This document shows positions 16,357-26,566 of a stretch of DNA of 64,000 nt, piece by piece. The DNA lies in the NCBI GenBank assembly GCA_020632885.1, contig JACKEQ010000012.1, forward strand, positions 62,001-126,000, in the 5' to 3' direction. The notes beneath the pieces were generated by a model that was not told the DNA's origin, made no database searches, and worked only from the letters and a program-made list of their open reading frames with translations. Made by a program: the position numbers and the translations under genes. The stretch is from Alphaproteobacteria bacterium (GTDB lineage Bacteria; Myxococcota_A; UBA796; GCA-2862545). How positions within the stretch are numbered: position 1 is the first letter of the stretch; the number at the start of each line of letters is the position of its first letter.

Positions 16357-18398
16357 CCCTCCCCATGCTGACGATCGTTGCGCTGCACGCCCTCGCCGGT
16401 CCCCTCGACCTCAGGTGCCCGGAGGGCACCACCCTCCGACAGCGCGAGCGCCACGCGTGGTGCCTGGAGTCGATCGACGGCTACCGCCACCACCATCGCC
16501 GCGGTCCCGAGGTCTGGCTGGCGTCCGACGGCAGGGTGACGATGCGCCGGGAGCACGGCCCCTACGGCTGTGCGGTCGAGGAGCGGTACGGCCCGGGCGG
16601 AGAGCTCGTCTGGCGCGCCGACACCGTGGGCTGCACCCGCGGAGAGGCCAGCTGGTACGACGCCGACGGGACCGCGAAGGTCCGGGGGACGGTCTGGCTC
16701 GACCAGGTGGGCCCGGAGAAGCTCCGCGGCACCTGGGATGTGGACGGCGAGCAGGTGGACGTCGGGAGTCCCGATCCCAGGCGCCCGGCCTGGCGGACCC
16801 TCTGGTCCATCCAGCACGCCGCACTCGGGCCCTTCGCGACACCCGCCGCGCACTCCCGCGTGTTCCAGGACCCGGGAGACGTGCACGTGATCGAGGTCGA
16901 CACGGTCGCCCACGGCGGACGGGCCTGGAGACGCCAGGTGGAGGACGTGAGGTCCGCGAACCTCGCGGATCCCACCTCCCCGGTGTACCGCCTGGGTGTG
17001 CTCGCCGCACCGGACGCCCCGTTCGGGGACGTGGTGGCAGGGCTCCGGCTCGCCTACGCGGCCGCCGCATCCGAGGCCGCCCTGCTCGTGCAGGATCCCC
17101 GCGTCGCCCTGCCGCCCGTGGGCCCCCCGGGCGCTCCCACCGGCCCGGCCTGGCAGGCCCACATCATCCAGCTCGGTCCGCCGCCACCCACCGCCGTGGA
17201 GGTGGACCTCGGGAGCGACCCGCCCTCCGACGCGCGTGCCCTCGCCCTGCGGGTGCCGCCGGACGTCCCGTGGCAGGCCGTCGTGGACGCCCTCGACGCG
17301 CACCTGGTCCTCGATGCCTACTTCCTCCTCCCCCTGTACCTGGCGGGCGTGGAGTGGCCGGAGCCCACCCACCTCGCCTCCCCGCCCCCGGCTCCCAGGG
17401 AGCCCGTCCGGGACGACATGCCGACGTTCCGGACCTTCGCGTCGCTCGCCCGCCCCGGCGCCGGGCACGAGGCCTACACCGTCCGGCGGGGCCGCGGGCG
17501 TTCCCGCGAGCAGTGCACGGTCCACGTGCGCGAGTCCCCCGGACAGGCCGAGCCATACGTGGATGTCTTCGCTTGCGGTCCTGCCCCCGACGGCGTCCTG
17601 GAGGGCACCGCGACCCCGGAGGCCAGGCGGGTGATCGCGCGGGCCCTCGGCGGCTCCGTGGAGGTCGCCCCGCTCTACACGGCCGACCGCACCGTCAGCG
17701 TGCGCGACCTCGTCGGTCTCCCCGAGCGGGACGGACGCCGCTGGGTGGCATCGTACCTGGCCATGGCCGCCCATGACGCGGAGACCGGCGCCTGGCACTG
17801 GTACGGCGGACGGAGGGTGGACTTCGTGCGCGCCCAGGGCTGCGAAGGTTCCTGCGAGGCGGGCGGGGTGGCGGACTGGCGACCTCCCGCGCGGCTCGAG
17901 GGGTCCTCCGTGCTCCACTGCGCCGCCCTCGACCCCGACGGCCCGTGTGGAGAGGCGCGCGAGGACCTCCTGGAGGCAGCGCTGGGCGAGCGTGGCCCCA
18001 GGCTCTCCACGCTGCTCGACCGTCCAGGACGCCCGCCGGCCACGGTCTCCAGCGTGACGATCCGCGTGCGGGCCCGGCACGCCGGGCAGGAGGCGGTGCA
18101 CGACCTGACGCTGGCCGTGCGCCCCGGGGGCTCCCGGCTCACCCTCGACGTCTTCGGGGTGGAGGTGAGCGGCACGATCGACTGGCGTCGGCGGCGGTAC
18201 GGGATCGATCTGATCGGCGCGCACCACACGAGCCGCCTGGAGGGGACCGTGACGCGAGCCGTGCTGTCCGACCCGCCCACCGTGCTCGGTGGCCGTCTCG
18301 AGCTCGACGGCGACCGTTGCGGGCGGGTGAAGGGTGTGGAGGTGTGCCTGGAGCACGCGGCTCCCGCGCTCGTCTGGAGCTGGCCCTACGACCCGTGA
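16353..18398 (+). CDS. Large secreted hypothetical protein with MORN-like segment
   Basis: 681-aa protein. It has a hydrophobic N-terminus (MLTIVALHALAGPLDLRCPE) acting as a signal peptide, Cys pairs, and an early region of short Tyr/Gly repeats (EERYGPGGELVW, ASWYDADGTAKVRG) like YwqK/MORN antitoxin-type repeats. The rest is beta-rich with Pro-rich linkers. GTG 16353 overlaps the kinase stop; ATG 16365 is an equally good start. I do not recognise a named family. It probably acts in the envelope. As third gene of the terpene synthase-kinase run it is likely co-expressed with them. Confidence 0.7.
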   Translation: MTLPMLTIVALHALAGPLDLRCPEGTTLRQRERHAWCLESIDGYRHHHRRGPEVWLASDGRVTMRREHGPYGCAVEERYGPGGELVWRADTVGCTRGEASWYDADGTAKVRGTVWLDQVGPEKLRGTWDVDGEQVDVGSPDPRRPAWRTLWSIQHAALGPFATPAAHSRVFQDPGDVHVIEVDTVAHGGRAWRRQVEDVRSANLADPTSPVYRLGVLAAPDAPFGDVVAGLRLAYAAAASEAALLVQDPRVALPPVGPPGAPTGPAWQAHIIQLGPPPPTAVEVDLGSDPPSDARALALRVPPDVPWQAVVDALDAHLVLDAYFLLPLYLAGVEWPEPTHLASPPPAPREPVRDDMPTFRTFASLARPGAGHEAYTVRRGRGRSREQCTVHVRESPGQAEPYVDVFACGPAPDGVLEGTATPEARRVIARALGGSVEVAPLYTADRTVSVRDLVGLPERDGRRWVASYLAMAAHDAETGAWHWYGGRRVDFVRAQGCEGSCEAGGVADWRPPARLEGSSVLHCAALDPDGPCGEAREDLLEAALGERGPRLSTLLDRPGRPPATVSSVTIRVRARHAGQEAVHDLTLAVRPGGSRLTLDVFGVEVSGTIDWRRRRYGIDLIGAHHTSRLEGTVTRAVLSDPPTVLGGRLELDGDRCGRVKGVEVCLEHAAPALVWSWPYDP

Positions 18399-18482
18399 GG
18401 AGGATGACGCTCACCTGTCCCTCACGCCGGGTCTCCGACCAGGCCCGTGCCCGATAAGGCCTCCACCAGACCAGGAGCCCCC

Positions 18483-19784
18483 ATGCTCGCCTTCGCGCTC
18501 GTCGCCTGCACGTCCGACCCCCCCGTGCCGCCGCCCTCCGAGGTCCCGCTCGACTGGGGCACGGGCGAAGGATGCGCGACCGCGGCGGGCGACGCCAGCA
18601 TGGCGACCTTCTGGGACGCCGACCCCAAGCTGGTCGTCTACGGTGAGGGGGAAGCCGAGCGCCGGCTCGCGGAGTCCGTGCTGGGCTGGTACGGCGACGA
18701 CGGCGACCTCGAGCTCGTGGCGGCGAGCGACCTCACCGAGGCGCAGAAGGCCTCCAGCGACCTGTTCATCGTCGGTGGGTCCGACGCGAACCCGCTCCTG
18801 ATCGAGCTCCAGGGGCACCTGCCGGTCTGGTTCGAGCCCGGTCGGTTCACCTTCGGCGGGTACCGGTGGGATGCCGTCGGCCACGGCGTGGGCCTCGTAC
18901 ACCCGAGCCCGTGGGCTCCGGGCCAGCACCTCCTGGTGTTCGGCGGGAACACCGTGCACGGCGCGGCCTCGCTGTTCAGCATCCCCACGGGCTCACTCGA
19001 CCACTACGTGACGCGGGGGTCGATGCTGCAGCTCGAGGGCCGGCTCTGCCGGGAGGACGATGCGCTCTGGGGCTACCGGGAGCCCCGCGCCACCGACCTC
19101 CGCGCCGACTGGGACGCCTTCGCGGACGGGCTGCTGAGCCAGTCCACCGCGATGCACGTGTTCCACTACCGCGCGGGCTCGCGGTTCTCGAACGACCCGT
19201 CCGTGGCGGACTGGCAGGAGGACCGGCTCGCCGAGGCCATCGCGCTGCTCGAGCTCGAGCCGCCCGAGCATCGCATCCACTGGTACCTCTACGAGGACAA
19301 CGCGGAGAAGGCGGACGTCACGGGCGACGGAGGCAACGGGCACGCGAACGTCTCCGCCTTCGAGGTCCATGCGGTGCACGGTCCCGCGCTCTCGGCGATG
19401 GGCGCCCACGAGGACGTGCACGTCCTCCAGTACGAGCAGCTCGGCCGGACGTCCTGGGCCGTCCTCGGCGAGGGGATGGCCGTGATGACCGACGGGCGTT
19501 GGCAGGGCACCCCGCTGCGCGACTGGGGAGCCGAGCACATCGCCGCGGGTGACCTCCCGGCGCTGGCGGACCTCGTCGACGACTTCTGGGGTGCCGGCGG
19601 CGGGAGCGACCTCGGGTACGGCGCGAGCGGGTCGTTCAACGCGTTCGTGCGGGAGACCTGGGGGATCGACGCCCTGAAGGCCGTCTACACCACCTCGGAC
19701 CTCCACCAGGCCTTCGTGGACGAGCTGGGCCGCACGACCGCCGAGCTGGACGCCGACTGGCGCGCGTGGCTCTCGGCGCCCTGA
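18483..19784 (+). CDS. Lipoprotein with zinc-peptidase-like HExxH motif
   Basis: About 433 aa starting MLAFALVACTSDPP, a short lipoprotein signal with Cys9 as probable lipidation site. Around residue 309 is HEDVHVLQYEQ, which fits HExxH, followed about 20 residues later by an acidic LGEGMAVM segment. This is the arrangement of gluzincin-like or peptidase-MA-type metalloproteases. The C-terminal part (GYGASGSFNAFVRETWG ... LKAVY) resembles that of similar secreted peptidases. The first 120 residues look like a separate domain (FIVGGSDANPLL). An ATG at 18447 is possible but would spoil the signal peptide. Enzymatic activity is inferred from the motif alone. Confidence 0.7.
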   Translation: MLAFALVACTSDPPVPPPSEVPLDWGTGEGCATAAGDASMATFWDADPKLVVYGEGEAERRLAESVLGWYGDDGDLELVAASDLTEAQKASSDLFIVGGSDANPLLIELQGHLPVWFEPGRFTFGGYRWDAVGHGVGLVHPSPWAPGQHLLVFGGNTVHGAASLFSIPTGSLDHYVTRGSMLQLEGRLCREDDALWGYREPRATDLRADWDAFADGLLSQSTAMHVFHYRAGSRFSNDPSVADWQEDRLAEAIALLELEPPEHRIHWYLYEDNAEKADVTGDGGNGHANVSAFEVHAVHGPALSAMGAHEDVHVLQYEQLGRTSWAVLGEGMAVMTDGRWQGTPLRDWGAEHIAAGDLPALADLVDDFWGAGGGSDLGYGASGSFNAFVRETWGIDALKAVYTTSDLHQAFVDELGRTTAELDADWRAWLSAP

Positions 19785-19816
19785 CCCGCGGGATAGGCAG
19801 GAGGCCGGAGGCGCGC

Positions 19817-21652
<1,836 letters not shown>

Positions 21653-21862
21653 GCGGCCCTTCGATCCATCCTCACCGAGCGGGGGGGAGCGCATGGAGCG
21701 CGATGGACATGCGCGCGGGCGGGACGTTCCTGCGTAGCCACCACTTGGTCGGGTGGCAGGTACGATGGCACCACCTCGTGGTCCATGCAATCGACCGCTG
21801 CGCTTGCAGGTGGGCCGAGCCTGAGCGATGCTTCGCACGGTACCAAGTCGAAGGAGAGTCCC

Positions 21863-22429
21863 ATGTGGCTCACGCTCGGCGCTGCGCTCGGCGCCCCCCC
21901 CCCTGAATGGAACGACGCTCCTCTCCTGCCGCTCCTGAGCGAGCTCTCGGACGACGAGGACGCCAACCGTGTCGCCGTCGAGTCCCCCGAGCACGGTGTC
22001 CCCAGCGCGCAGGGGGAAGGGCCGATCTGCTCCATCGAGGCACCCGTGGCGCTCGAGCTGGAGGTGGTCCAGGGGTGGCTGGGCCTGCAGTGTGCAGTTG
22101 CGCAGGAGGGAGACCTGCAGATCACACTGGAGCTCACGCGGGCGGACCGCACGCGGCTCCAGCGCGCCGTCGCGCTGTCCTGCGAGGAGTCCTTCGAGGT
22201 CGACCTCAACACGTTGGACGTCCAGAGCACCTCCGAGCTACGCGTGGCCTACACCTGGCAGGATCTGCCCTTCGCCCTCCCCACGCTCGCGCTCTTCCCC
22301 GGACCCCAGGGAGTCGAGGTCGTCAACGGCATGGACATGGCGTCCATCCTGCCCTCGCTCGCGGACGTGCCCGCGCCGCCGGGCTTCGCCTCCTTCCGGG
22401 TCCACGGCGTCGCGCTGGGGGTGCAGTGA
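21863..22429 (+). CDS. Hypothetical secreted protein
   Basis: 188-aa protein with a weak N-terminal hydrophobic stretch (MWLTLGAALGAPPPEW) and an acidic N-terminal third. A beta-rich domain with two Cys follows (GPICSIEAPVALELEV, LQCAVAQ, ALSCEESFEVDL). ATG 21863 has AAGGAGAG upstream. The stop overlaps the start of the metalloprotease gene (TGATG), so they are probably made together. It could be a partner or inhibitor of that protease, which is only a positional inference. The 210 nt upstream (21653-21862) contain small hairpins, such as GCCACC/GGTGGC at about 21735, but no promoter I can name. Confidence 0.6.
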   Translation: MWLTLGAALGAPPPEWNDAPLLPLLSELSDDEDANRVAVESPEHGVPSAQGEGPICSIEAPVALELEVVQGWLGLQCAVAQEGDLQITLELTRADRTRLQRAVALSCEESFEVDLNTLDVQSTSELRVAYTWQDLPFALPTLALFPGPQGVEVVNGMDMASILPSLADVPAPPGFASFRVHGVALGVQ

Positions 22430-23652
22430 TGCTCACCCTCCTCCTGCTCACCGCCGGCGCGAGCGCCCAGACCCGGGTGTGTGTGACCTTCAACGCGGCG
22501 TATGGCGACAACGGCTCGGGCACGCAGGGTTCCGGCGACTACTGGACCTCCAACGCCGTGCGGCCCATGCCGGGGGCGCGGGTCTGGCTCTACGACCTCA
22601 CGTGGGCCCAGTGGAGCGTGGGGGCGTACGCCGAACACACCGGATCCGACACGGGATGCGCGGACCTCACCACGCTGCCGGGGCACAGCTACCAGATCTA
22701 CGTGCTCTCCGAGTCCCAGCTGGCCTACGGGAACAAGGTGCGCGTGCTCGACCCCGCGAGCGTGTCGAACGGACACTACGAGAGCTCGGGCTCGCCCTTC
22801 TGGACCTACGCCGGCACGCGGGCCCATGGGACCACCACCACCGTGCTCATCCCGTCCACTCTCCCGAACCTGCTCCAGGGCGCGATGACCTGGGCGATCC
22901 TCCGTCGCAACGCGGGCATCGGCTCGTCGACGTTCAGGGCGTTCACCACCGCGTGTCCCCTGGTCGGGGGTAGCTGCTACAAGGCCAATTTCGACGCGCT
23001 GTTCACCGACTCCACGAGCAAGTTCGTCTTCGCCCACGAGCTGGGGCACCAGATCGGTGCGATGCGGAACGCGGCCAACGGCAGTCCACAGAGCACTGCC
23101 AGCAACTACGAGGCACCGACGGCGGTGTGTGGCCCGGTGGCCGGCCATGTCATGGACACCAAGGAGTACCAGTCCGCGGCAGCCAACGAGGGCTTCGCCC
23201 ACTACTACGCGGCCGTCTCCTGGAACCTCACCAACCAGACCGACTGCCGCTTCGGCTACTACAAGCCGGTCGACTTCAACCACGACGGTACCTCGGATCC
23301 CGGCTCCAACCTCAACTGCGAGGGGGGCCCTGCGCTCACCACCCCCCCGGGCGGCTCACCGCCAGCTCCGGTCGCCGCTGGTGACTACCTCGCCGACCAG
23401 TGCGCGACGCCCTACGGGAACCGAGGCACGGAGTACGACTGGCTCCGGTTCTGGTGGGACATCGACACCGACGGTGGGCTGAGCACGACGGACATCGCGG
23501 ACATCTGGGATCTCGCGGACCCGTATGCCTGGCGCCCCACGGACTCGGGGACAGCGCCGCTGCCTCGCCTCGAGATCCAGCAGGCCTTCACCGACGCAGG
23601 GTTCCAACAGGCGTGGACGAGCTGGGCCCCCTACAACGGGGTGGACCAGTGA
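22429..23652 (+). CDS. Secreted zinc metalloprotease-like protein (HELGH)
   Basis: 407-aa protein with signal peptide MLTLLLLTAGASAQ. The zinc site is FAHELGHQIGA (H203, E204, H207). It is followed by NEGFAHYYAAV about 55 residues later, which may supply another ligand. A calcium-like loop DFNHDGTSDPG and a dockerin-like DIDTDGGLSTTDIADIW occur near the C-terminus. Many Cys suggest an exported, disulfide-bonded protein. Its start overlaps the preceding stop, and its own stop overlaps the GTG of the small lipoprotein gene. The precise peptidase family is not clear to me. Confidence 0.75.
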   Translation: MLTLLLLTAGASAQTRVCVTFNAAYGDNGSGTQGSGDYWTSNAVRPMPGARVWLYDLTWAQWSVGAYAEHTGSDTGCADLTTLPGHSYQIYVLSESQLAYGNKVRVLDPASVSNGHYESSGSPFWTYAGTRAHGTTTTVLIPSTLPNLLQGAMTWAILRRNAGIGSSTFRAFTTACPLVGGSCYKANFDALFTDSTSKFVFAHELGHQIGAMRNAANGSPQSTASNYEAPTAVCGPVAGHVMDTKEYQSAAANEGFAHYYAAVSWNLTNQTDCRFGYYKPVDFNHDGTSDPGSNLNCEGGPALTTPPGGSPPAPVAAGDYLADQCATPYGNRGTEYDWLRFWWDIDTDGGLSTTDIADIWDLADPYAWRPTDSGTAPLPRLEIQQAFTDAGFQQAWTSWAPYNGVDQ

Positions 23653-24014
23653 GCGTGTTGTTCCTCACCCTCGGCATCGGCTGCGGCGTCACCTCGGAAC
23701 GCGGCTACTACTCGGCGTTCCTGCTCGAAGACCCCGGGGAGTACCCGGAGTCGTGCGGCGTCCACGACGGAGAGCCCACCTTCTGCTTCGTGGAGGATCG
23801 CTGCGCCTCTCCGGCACGAGGCCTGTGCCGGACCGAGTACCTGTGCGGCGGCCGCGGCACTCCAGTAGGGGAAGGCGAACCGATGCTCCACAGCGACACC
23901 CGGCCGGCAGAGGACTGGATCACTCCATGCGGTGACGGCTCCTGGTGCCTGGGCCTGGGGTATCTCTGCCATGAGGACGAGTGCCTGCCCACACAGTGTC
24001 CGGTCATCGATTGA
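23649..24014 (+). CDS. Small Cys-rich lipoprotein, family copy 1
   Basis: About 121 aa from GTG 23649, which overlaps the protease stop. A lipoprotein signal (VLFLTLGIGC) is followed directly by a conserved block GVTSERGYYSAFLLED and by ten or more Cys in the mature part, including FCFVEDRC, GLCRTEYLCGG and GYLCHEDECLPTQC. The ending WITPCGDGSWCLG ... CHEDEC is shared with copy 2. Spacing of the Cys suggests a small disulfide-rich domain. I do not recognise a described family. The tandem copies point to local duplication. Confidence 0.7.
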   Translation: MSVLFLTLGIGCGVTSERGYYSAFLLEDPGEYPESCGVHDGEPTFCFVEDRCASPARGLCRTEYLCGGRGTPVGEGEPMLHSDTRPAEDWITPCGDGSWCLGLGYLCHEDECLPTQCPVID

Positions 24015-24406
24015 CGCCCGAGGTGCCGAAGCCGCGATTCCGAGTGGCCGTGAGGGTGTGGTGGCTCCTCCTCGCCGGCTGCAGCGTCACCTCGGAACGC
24101 GGCTATTACTCGGCCTTCTTCCAACCCGACACGGTGGAGAACCTCCGATGCGGCGAGATCGATGGCGAACCCACGTACTGCTACGGCGACGACCGCTGCG
24201 TCTCGGGACCGCGTCGTCTCTGCAGGACGACCGATGAGTGCGGAGACGGTACTCCCCCCGGGGAAGGGTCGCAGATGCTCTACGATGCGACGCGTCCAAT
24301 CGGCGACTGGATCACACCCTGTGGGTCCGGCGGCTGGTGCAACGGCTCGGGAGATCTGTGCCATGAAGACGAGTGCCTGCTGACACGATGCCTGATCGAC
24401 GACTGA
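24011..24406 (+). CDS. Small Cys-rich lipoprotein, family copy 2
   Basis: About 131 aa from TTG 24011, which shares bases with the previous stop (TTGA). The signal peptide VWWLLLAGC leads into CSVTSERGYYSAFFQPD, and the Cys pattern equals that of copy 1 (YCYGDDRC, LCRTTDEC, WITPCGSGGWC, DLCHEDECLLTRC). The first dozen residues before the hydrophobic core are poorly supported, so GTG codons further in are possible starts. It is a paralogue of copy 1 and of the decayed copy 3. Confidence 0.68.
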   Translation: MTPEVPKPRFRVAVRVWWLLLAGCSVTSERGYYSAFFQPDTVENLRCGEIDGEPTYCYGDDRCVSGPRRLCRTTDECGDGTPPGEGSQMLYDATRPIGDWITPCGSGGWCNGSGDLCHEDECLLTRCLIDD

Positions 24407-24413
24407 GGCACGG

Positions 24414-24660
24414 ATGAGGCCCCCCTGGATCGGACGCATCGTGGCGTCCTCGCTCCTCCTGGCCGGCTGCGGCGCCACCTCGGAACGCGGCTACTACTCG
24501 GCCTTCTTCGCGCCGGAGACCTGGGAGGACCTGGCGTGCGGCGTCCACGACGGCGCCCACCTTCTGCTACGGGTTGGATCGCTGTGGGAGGAACCGTGAG
24601 CGGACGCGATGCTCGGCGGCGCGCCTGACGGACGCCCGGGCCAGCTTGCAGGCGGCGAGC
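24414..24660 (+). pseudogene. Small Cys-rich lipoprotein, family copy 3, frameshifted remnant
   Basis: The N-terminus is intact (signal VASSLLLAGC, then GATSERGYYSAFFAPE and GVHDG). At about 24551-24556 the frame is lost. In the other frame the family sequence continues as PTFCYGLDRCGRNRERTRC before similarity fades near 24660. Compared with copies 1 and 2, a two-base deletion explains the shift, and the conserved C-terminal Cys block is missing. As annotated in frame it ends at 24599 (61 aa). It lies directly before the AAA ATPase gene, so the insertion or rearrangement that brought in the defence pair may have truncated it. Confidence 0.65.
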
Positions 24661-24671
24661 TACAACAGATC

Positions 24672-25895
24672 ATGCTCCTCCAGCTCACCCTCGAGAACGT
24701 CTACTCGTTTCGGGACGAGACGGTGTTCAGCCTGTTGGCGGCCCCCCGGCTGCAGCGAGACCCCCGATCCGTCGTCCGTACACCCGTCGGCGATGTGCTG
24801 CGCATCGCCGGGATCTATGGACCCAACGCGTCGGGGAAGTCGAATCTGGTCCGCGCTTTCGCCTGGATCTCGCGTCTGGTGACGCACGGAACGGAGGTCG
24901 ACGCCCCGATTCGGCGTCACCCGTTCGCCCTCGACGACAAGTCGCGGCGCGCGCCGTCCAGGGCCGAGCTGCTCTTCCTGCTGGAGGGAGTCGTCTGGAC
25001 GTACGGTTTCGTCGTCAGCGACGAGGTCGTCGAGTCCGAGTGGTTGCTCCAGGCGGATCGACCGGTGTTCGAGCGCGACGGCGCGGCGTTCAGCGGTGCG
25101 CTCATGGAGCAGGACAGGGCCCGCCTGGTCGCGGAGAACACCCGGCCTGAACAGCTCTTCCTGACCAACGCCGTCGATCAACGCCTGTCCGATGTCAAGG
25201 ACGTCTACCAGGCGATCGAGCACACCATCCCGTTCAGAGGCAGCAGCCTGCCGAAGCCCCGGGCGGTCTGGAACATCGCCGCGACCGGGAACCTCGCGGC
25301 GATCGCAGATCTGCTGCGCGAGCTCGACACCGGGGTCACCGGGGTTCGGGTCGAGACATCGTCAGCTGCCTTGAACCGCCATCTCTCCGGAGAAGCTCCG
25401 CTCTCCTACCTACAGGCGGTGCGGGAGGCCGAGGCAGCGCGTCACCTCGAGCTCCGGTTCCGTCATGGCGACAGTGGGCAGGAGCTGGGGTGGGGAGCCG
25501 AGTCGGACGGCACCCGACGGCTGGTCTACCTGGCCCTCGCCTGGACCGCCCTGGAGAGCGACGGGCTCACGGTCGTCGACGAGCTCGACCTCAGCCTGCA
25601 CACCCACCTGAGTCTGGAGCTCCTGGCGCGGTTCCTCGAAAGTCCGGGGAGACGCCAGCTGATCTTCACCACCCACGACACCCATCTGCTGGCGCGGGAC
25701 GTCCTGCCTGCCGACGCCGTCTGGTTCGTCGAGAAGTCGACCGATGGCGCATCGAGCCTCTACTCCCTGGCAGAGTTCAAGGGTGAGCACCTTGAAGCGC
25801 TCACCGGACGGCTCGACGAGGGCTACCTGCAGGGCCGGTTCGGAGCGATCCCGTTCCTGGCAGACCGGAAGCGGCTGGCCTGGTCGGCCTCGTGA
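24672..25895 (+). CDS. AAA family ATPase of RloA/AbiLi type
   Basis: 407-aa SMC/OLD-like ATPase. Walker A is GIYGPNASGKSNLV (K56 S57), the ABC-type signature region is WGAESDGTRRLVYLALA, Walker B is LTVVDELDLSLH and a downstream His switch is FTTHDTHLLA. N-terminal MLLQLTLENVYSFRDE is the typical opening of this family. The stop overlaps the GTG of the rloB gene. Such ATPase-RloB pairs occur in type I restriction loci and as AbiL-like abortive infection modules (family knowledge, from memory). A phage defence role is inferred. The frame from 24609 adds no domain, so ATG 24672 was chosen. Confidence 0.88.
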   Translation: MLLQLTLENVYSFRDETVFSLLAAPRLQRDPRSVVRTPVGDVLRIAGIYGPNASGKSNLVRAFAWISRLVTHGTEVDAPIRRHPFALDDKSRRAPSRAELLFLLEGVVWTYGFVVSDEVVESEWLLQADRPVFERDGAAFSGALMEQDRARLVAENTRPEQLFLTNAVDQRLSDVKDVYQAIEHTIPFRGSSLPKPRAVWNIAATGNLAAIADLLRELDTGVTGVRVETSSAALNRHLSGEAPLSYLQAVREAEAARHLELRFRHGDSGQELGWGAESDGTRRLVYLALAWTALESDGLTVVDELDLSLHTHLSLELLARFLESPGRRQLIFTTHDTHLLARDVLPADAVWFVEKSTDGASSLYSLAEFKGEHLEALTGRLDEGYLQGRFGAIPFLADRKRLAWSAS

Positions 25896-26482
25896 GCCTC
25901 CCGAGCCGGCGGGGCAAGCTCCTGGACCGCAAGGTACAGGAGCGTGACGCCACCATCTTCGTGGTGGCGACCGAGGATCACACACGAACACCCGCCTACC
26001 TCGACGCTCTTCACCGGAACGGGGCCATCCAACGGACGCGTGTCAAAATCGTCCTGGTCCCCAGCACCGACGACCGTTCGAGCCCCGGTGCCGTCCTGGA
26101 TCGGCTGCTGTCCTGGAACGAGTACGAGCTGAGGGACTTCGACCAACTCTGGCTCGTCCTCGATGTCGATCGCTGGAAGGACCTCGAGACCACCGTTCGG
26201 GACGCCCGGCGTCGGGGCGTCCGCACAGCCGTGAGCAACCCGTGTGTGGAGGTCTGGTCGATCCTGCACTTCGAGCGCGTCACGGACGCCACGAGGGAGT
26301 GCGGTCCCCTGAAGCGACGCCTGCACGAGCTCACCCGTGGGTCAGAGGACGCGTGGACCCCGGAGGCCGTGCAGGCGGCCCTCGAACGCGCCAGGCGGCA
26401 GGACGACGTGGACTCCTTCGTGCCAGGCCAGGGACAGACGCAGATGCACCTTCTCGTGGAGCAGCTCGCCACCCGAAGCTGA
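25892..26482 (+). CDS. rloB: RloB-family TOPRIM-like nuclease partner
   Basis: 196-aa RloB-like protein. The N-terminal sequence MSLPSRRGKLLDRKVQERDA leads into the first acidic motif FVVATEDHTRTPAYLDAL (E28). The DxD motif is LWLVLDVDRWKD (D91, D93), and SNPCVEVWSILHFE is characteristic of the family. These are the catalytic acids of a TOPRIM fold, suggesting DNA or RNA cleavage. GTG 25892 overlaps the ATPase stop (GTGA), so the two proteins should be made in a fixed ratio. The pair is likely a stand-alone antiphage module. Confidence 0.85.
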   Translation: MSLPSRRGKLLDRKVQERDATIFVVATEDHTRTPAYLDALHRNGAIQRTRVKIVLVPSTDDRSSPGAVLDRLLSWNEYELRDFDQLWLVLDVDRWKDLETTVRDARRRGVRTAVSNPCVEVWSILHFERVTDATRECGPLKRRLHELTRGSEDAWTPEAVQAALERARRQDDVDSFVPGQGQTQMHLLVEQLATRS

Positions 26483-26566
26483 CCCCTGCTCGGCCATCCT
26501 CGAACGGATTTCGGTGAGAGCCCGTCGCCGTCCTGCTCCCGGCCGGGACGCCGGAGGCGCCGAAGC

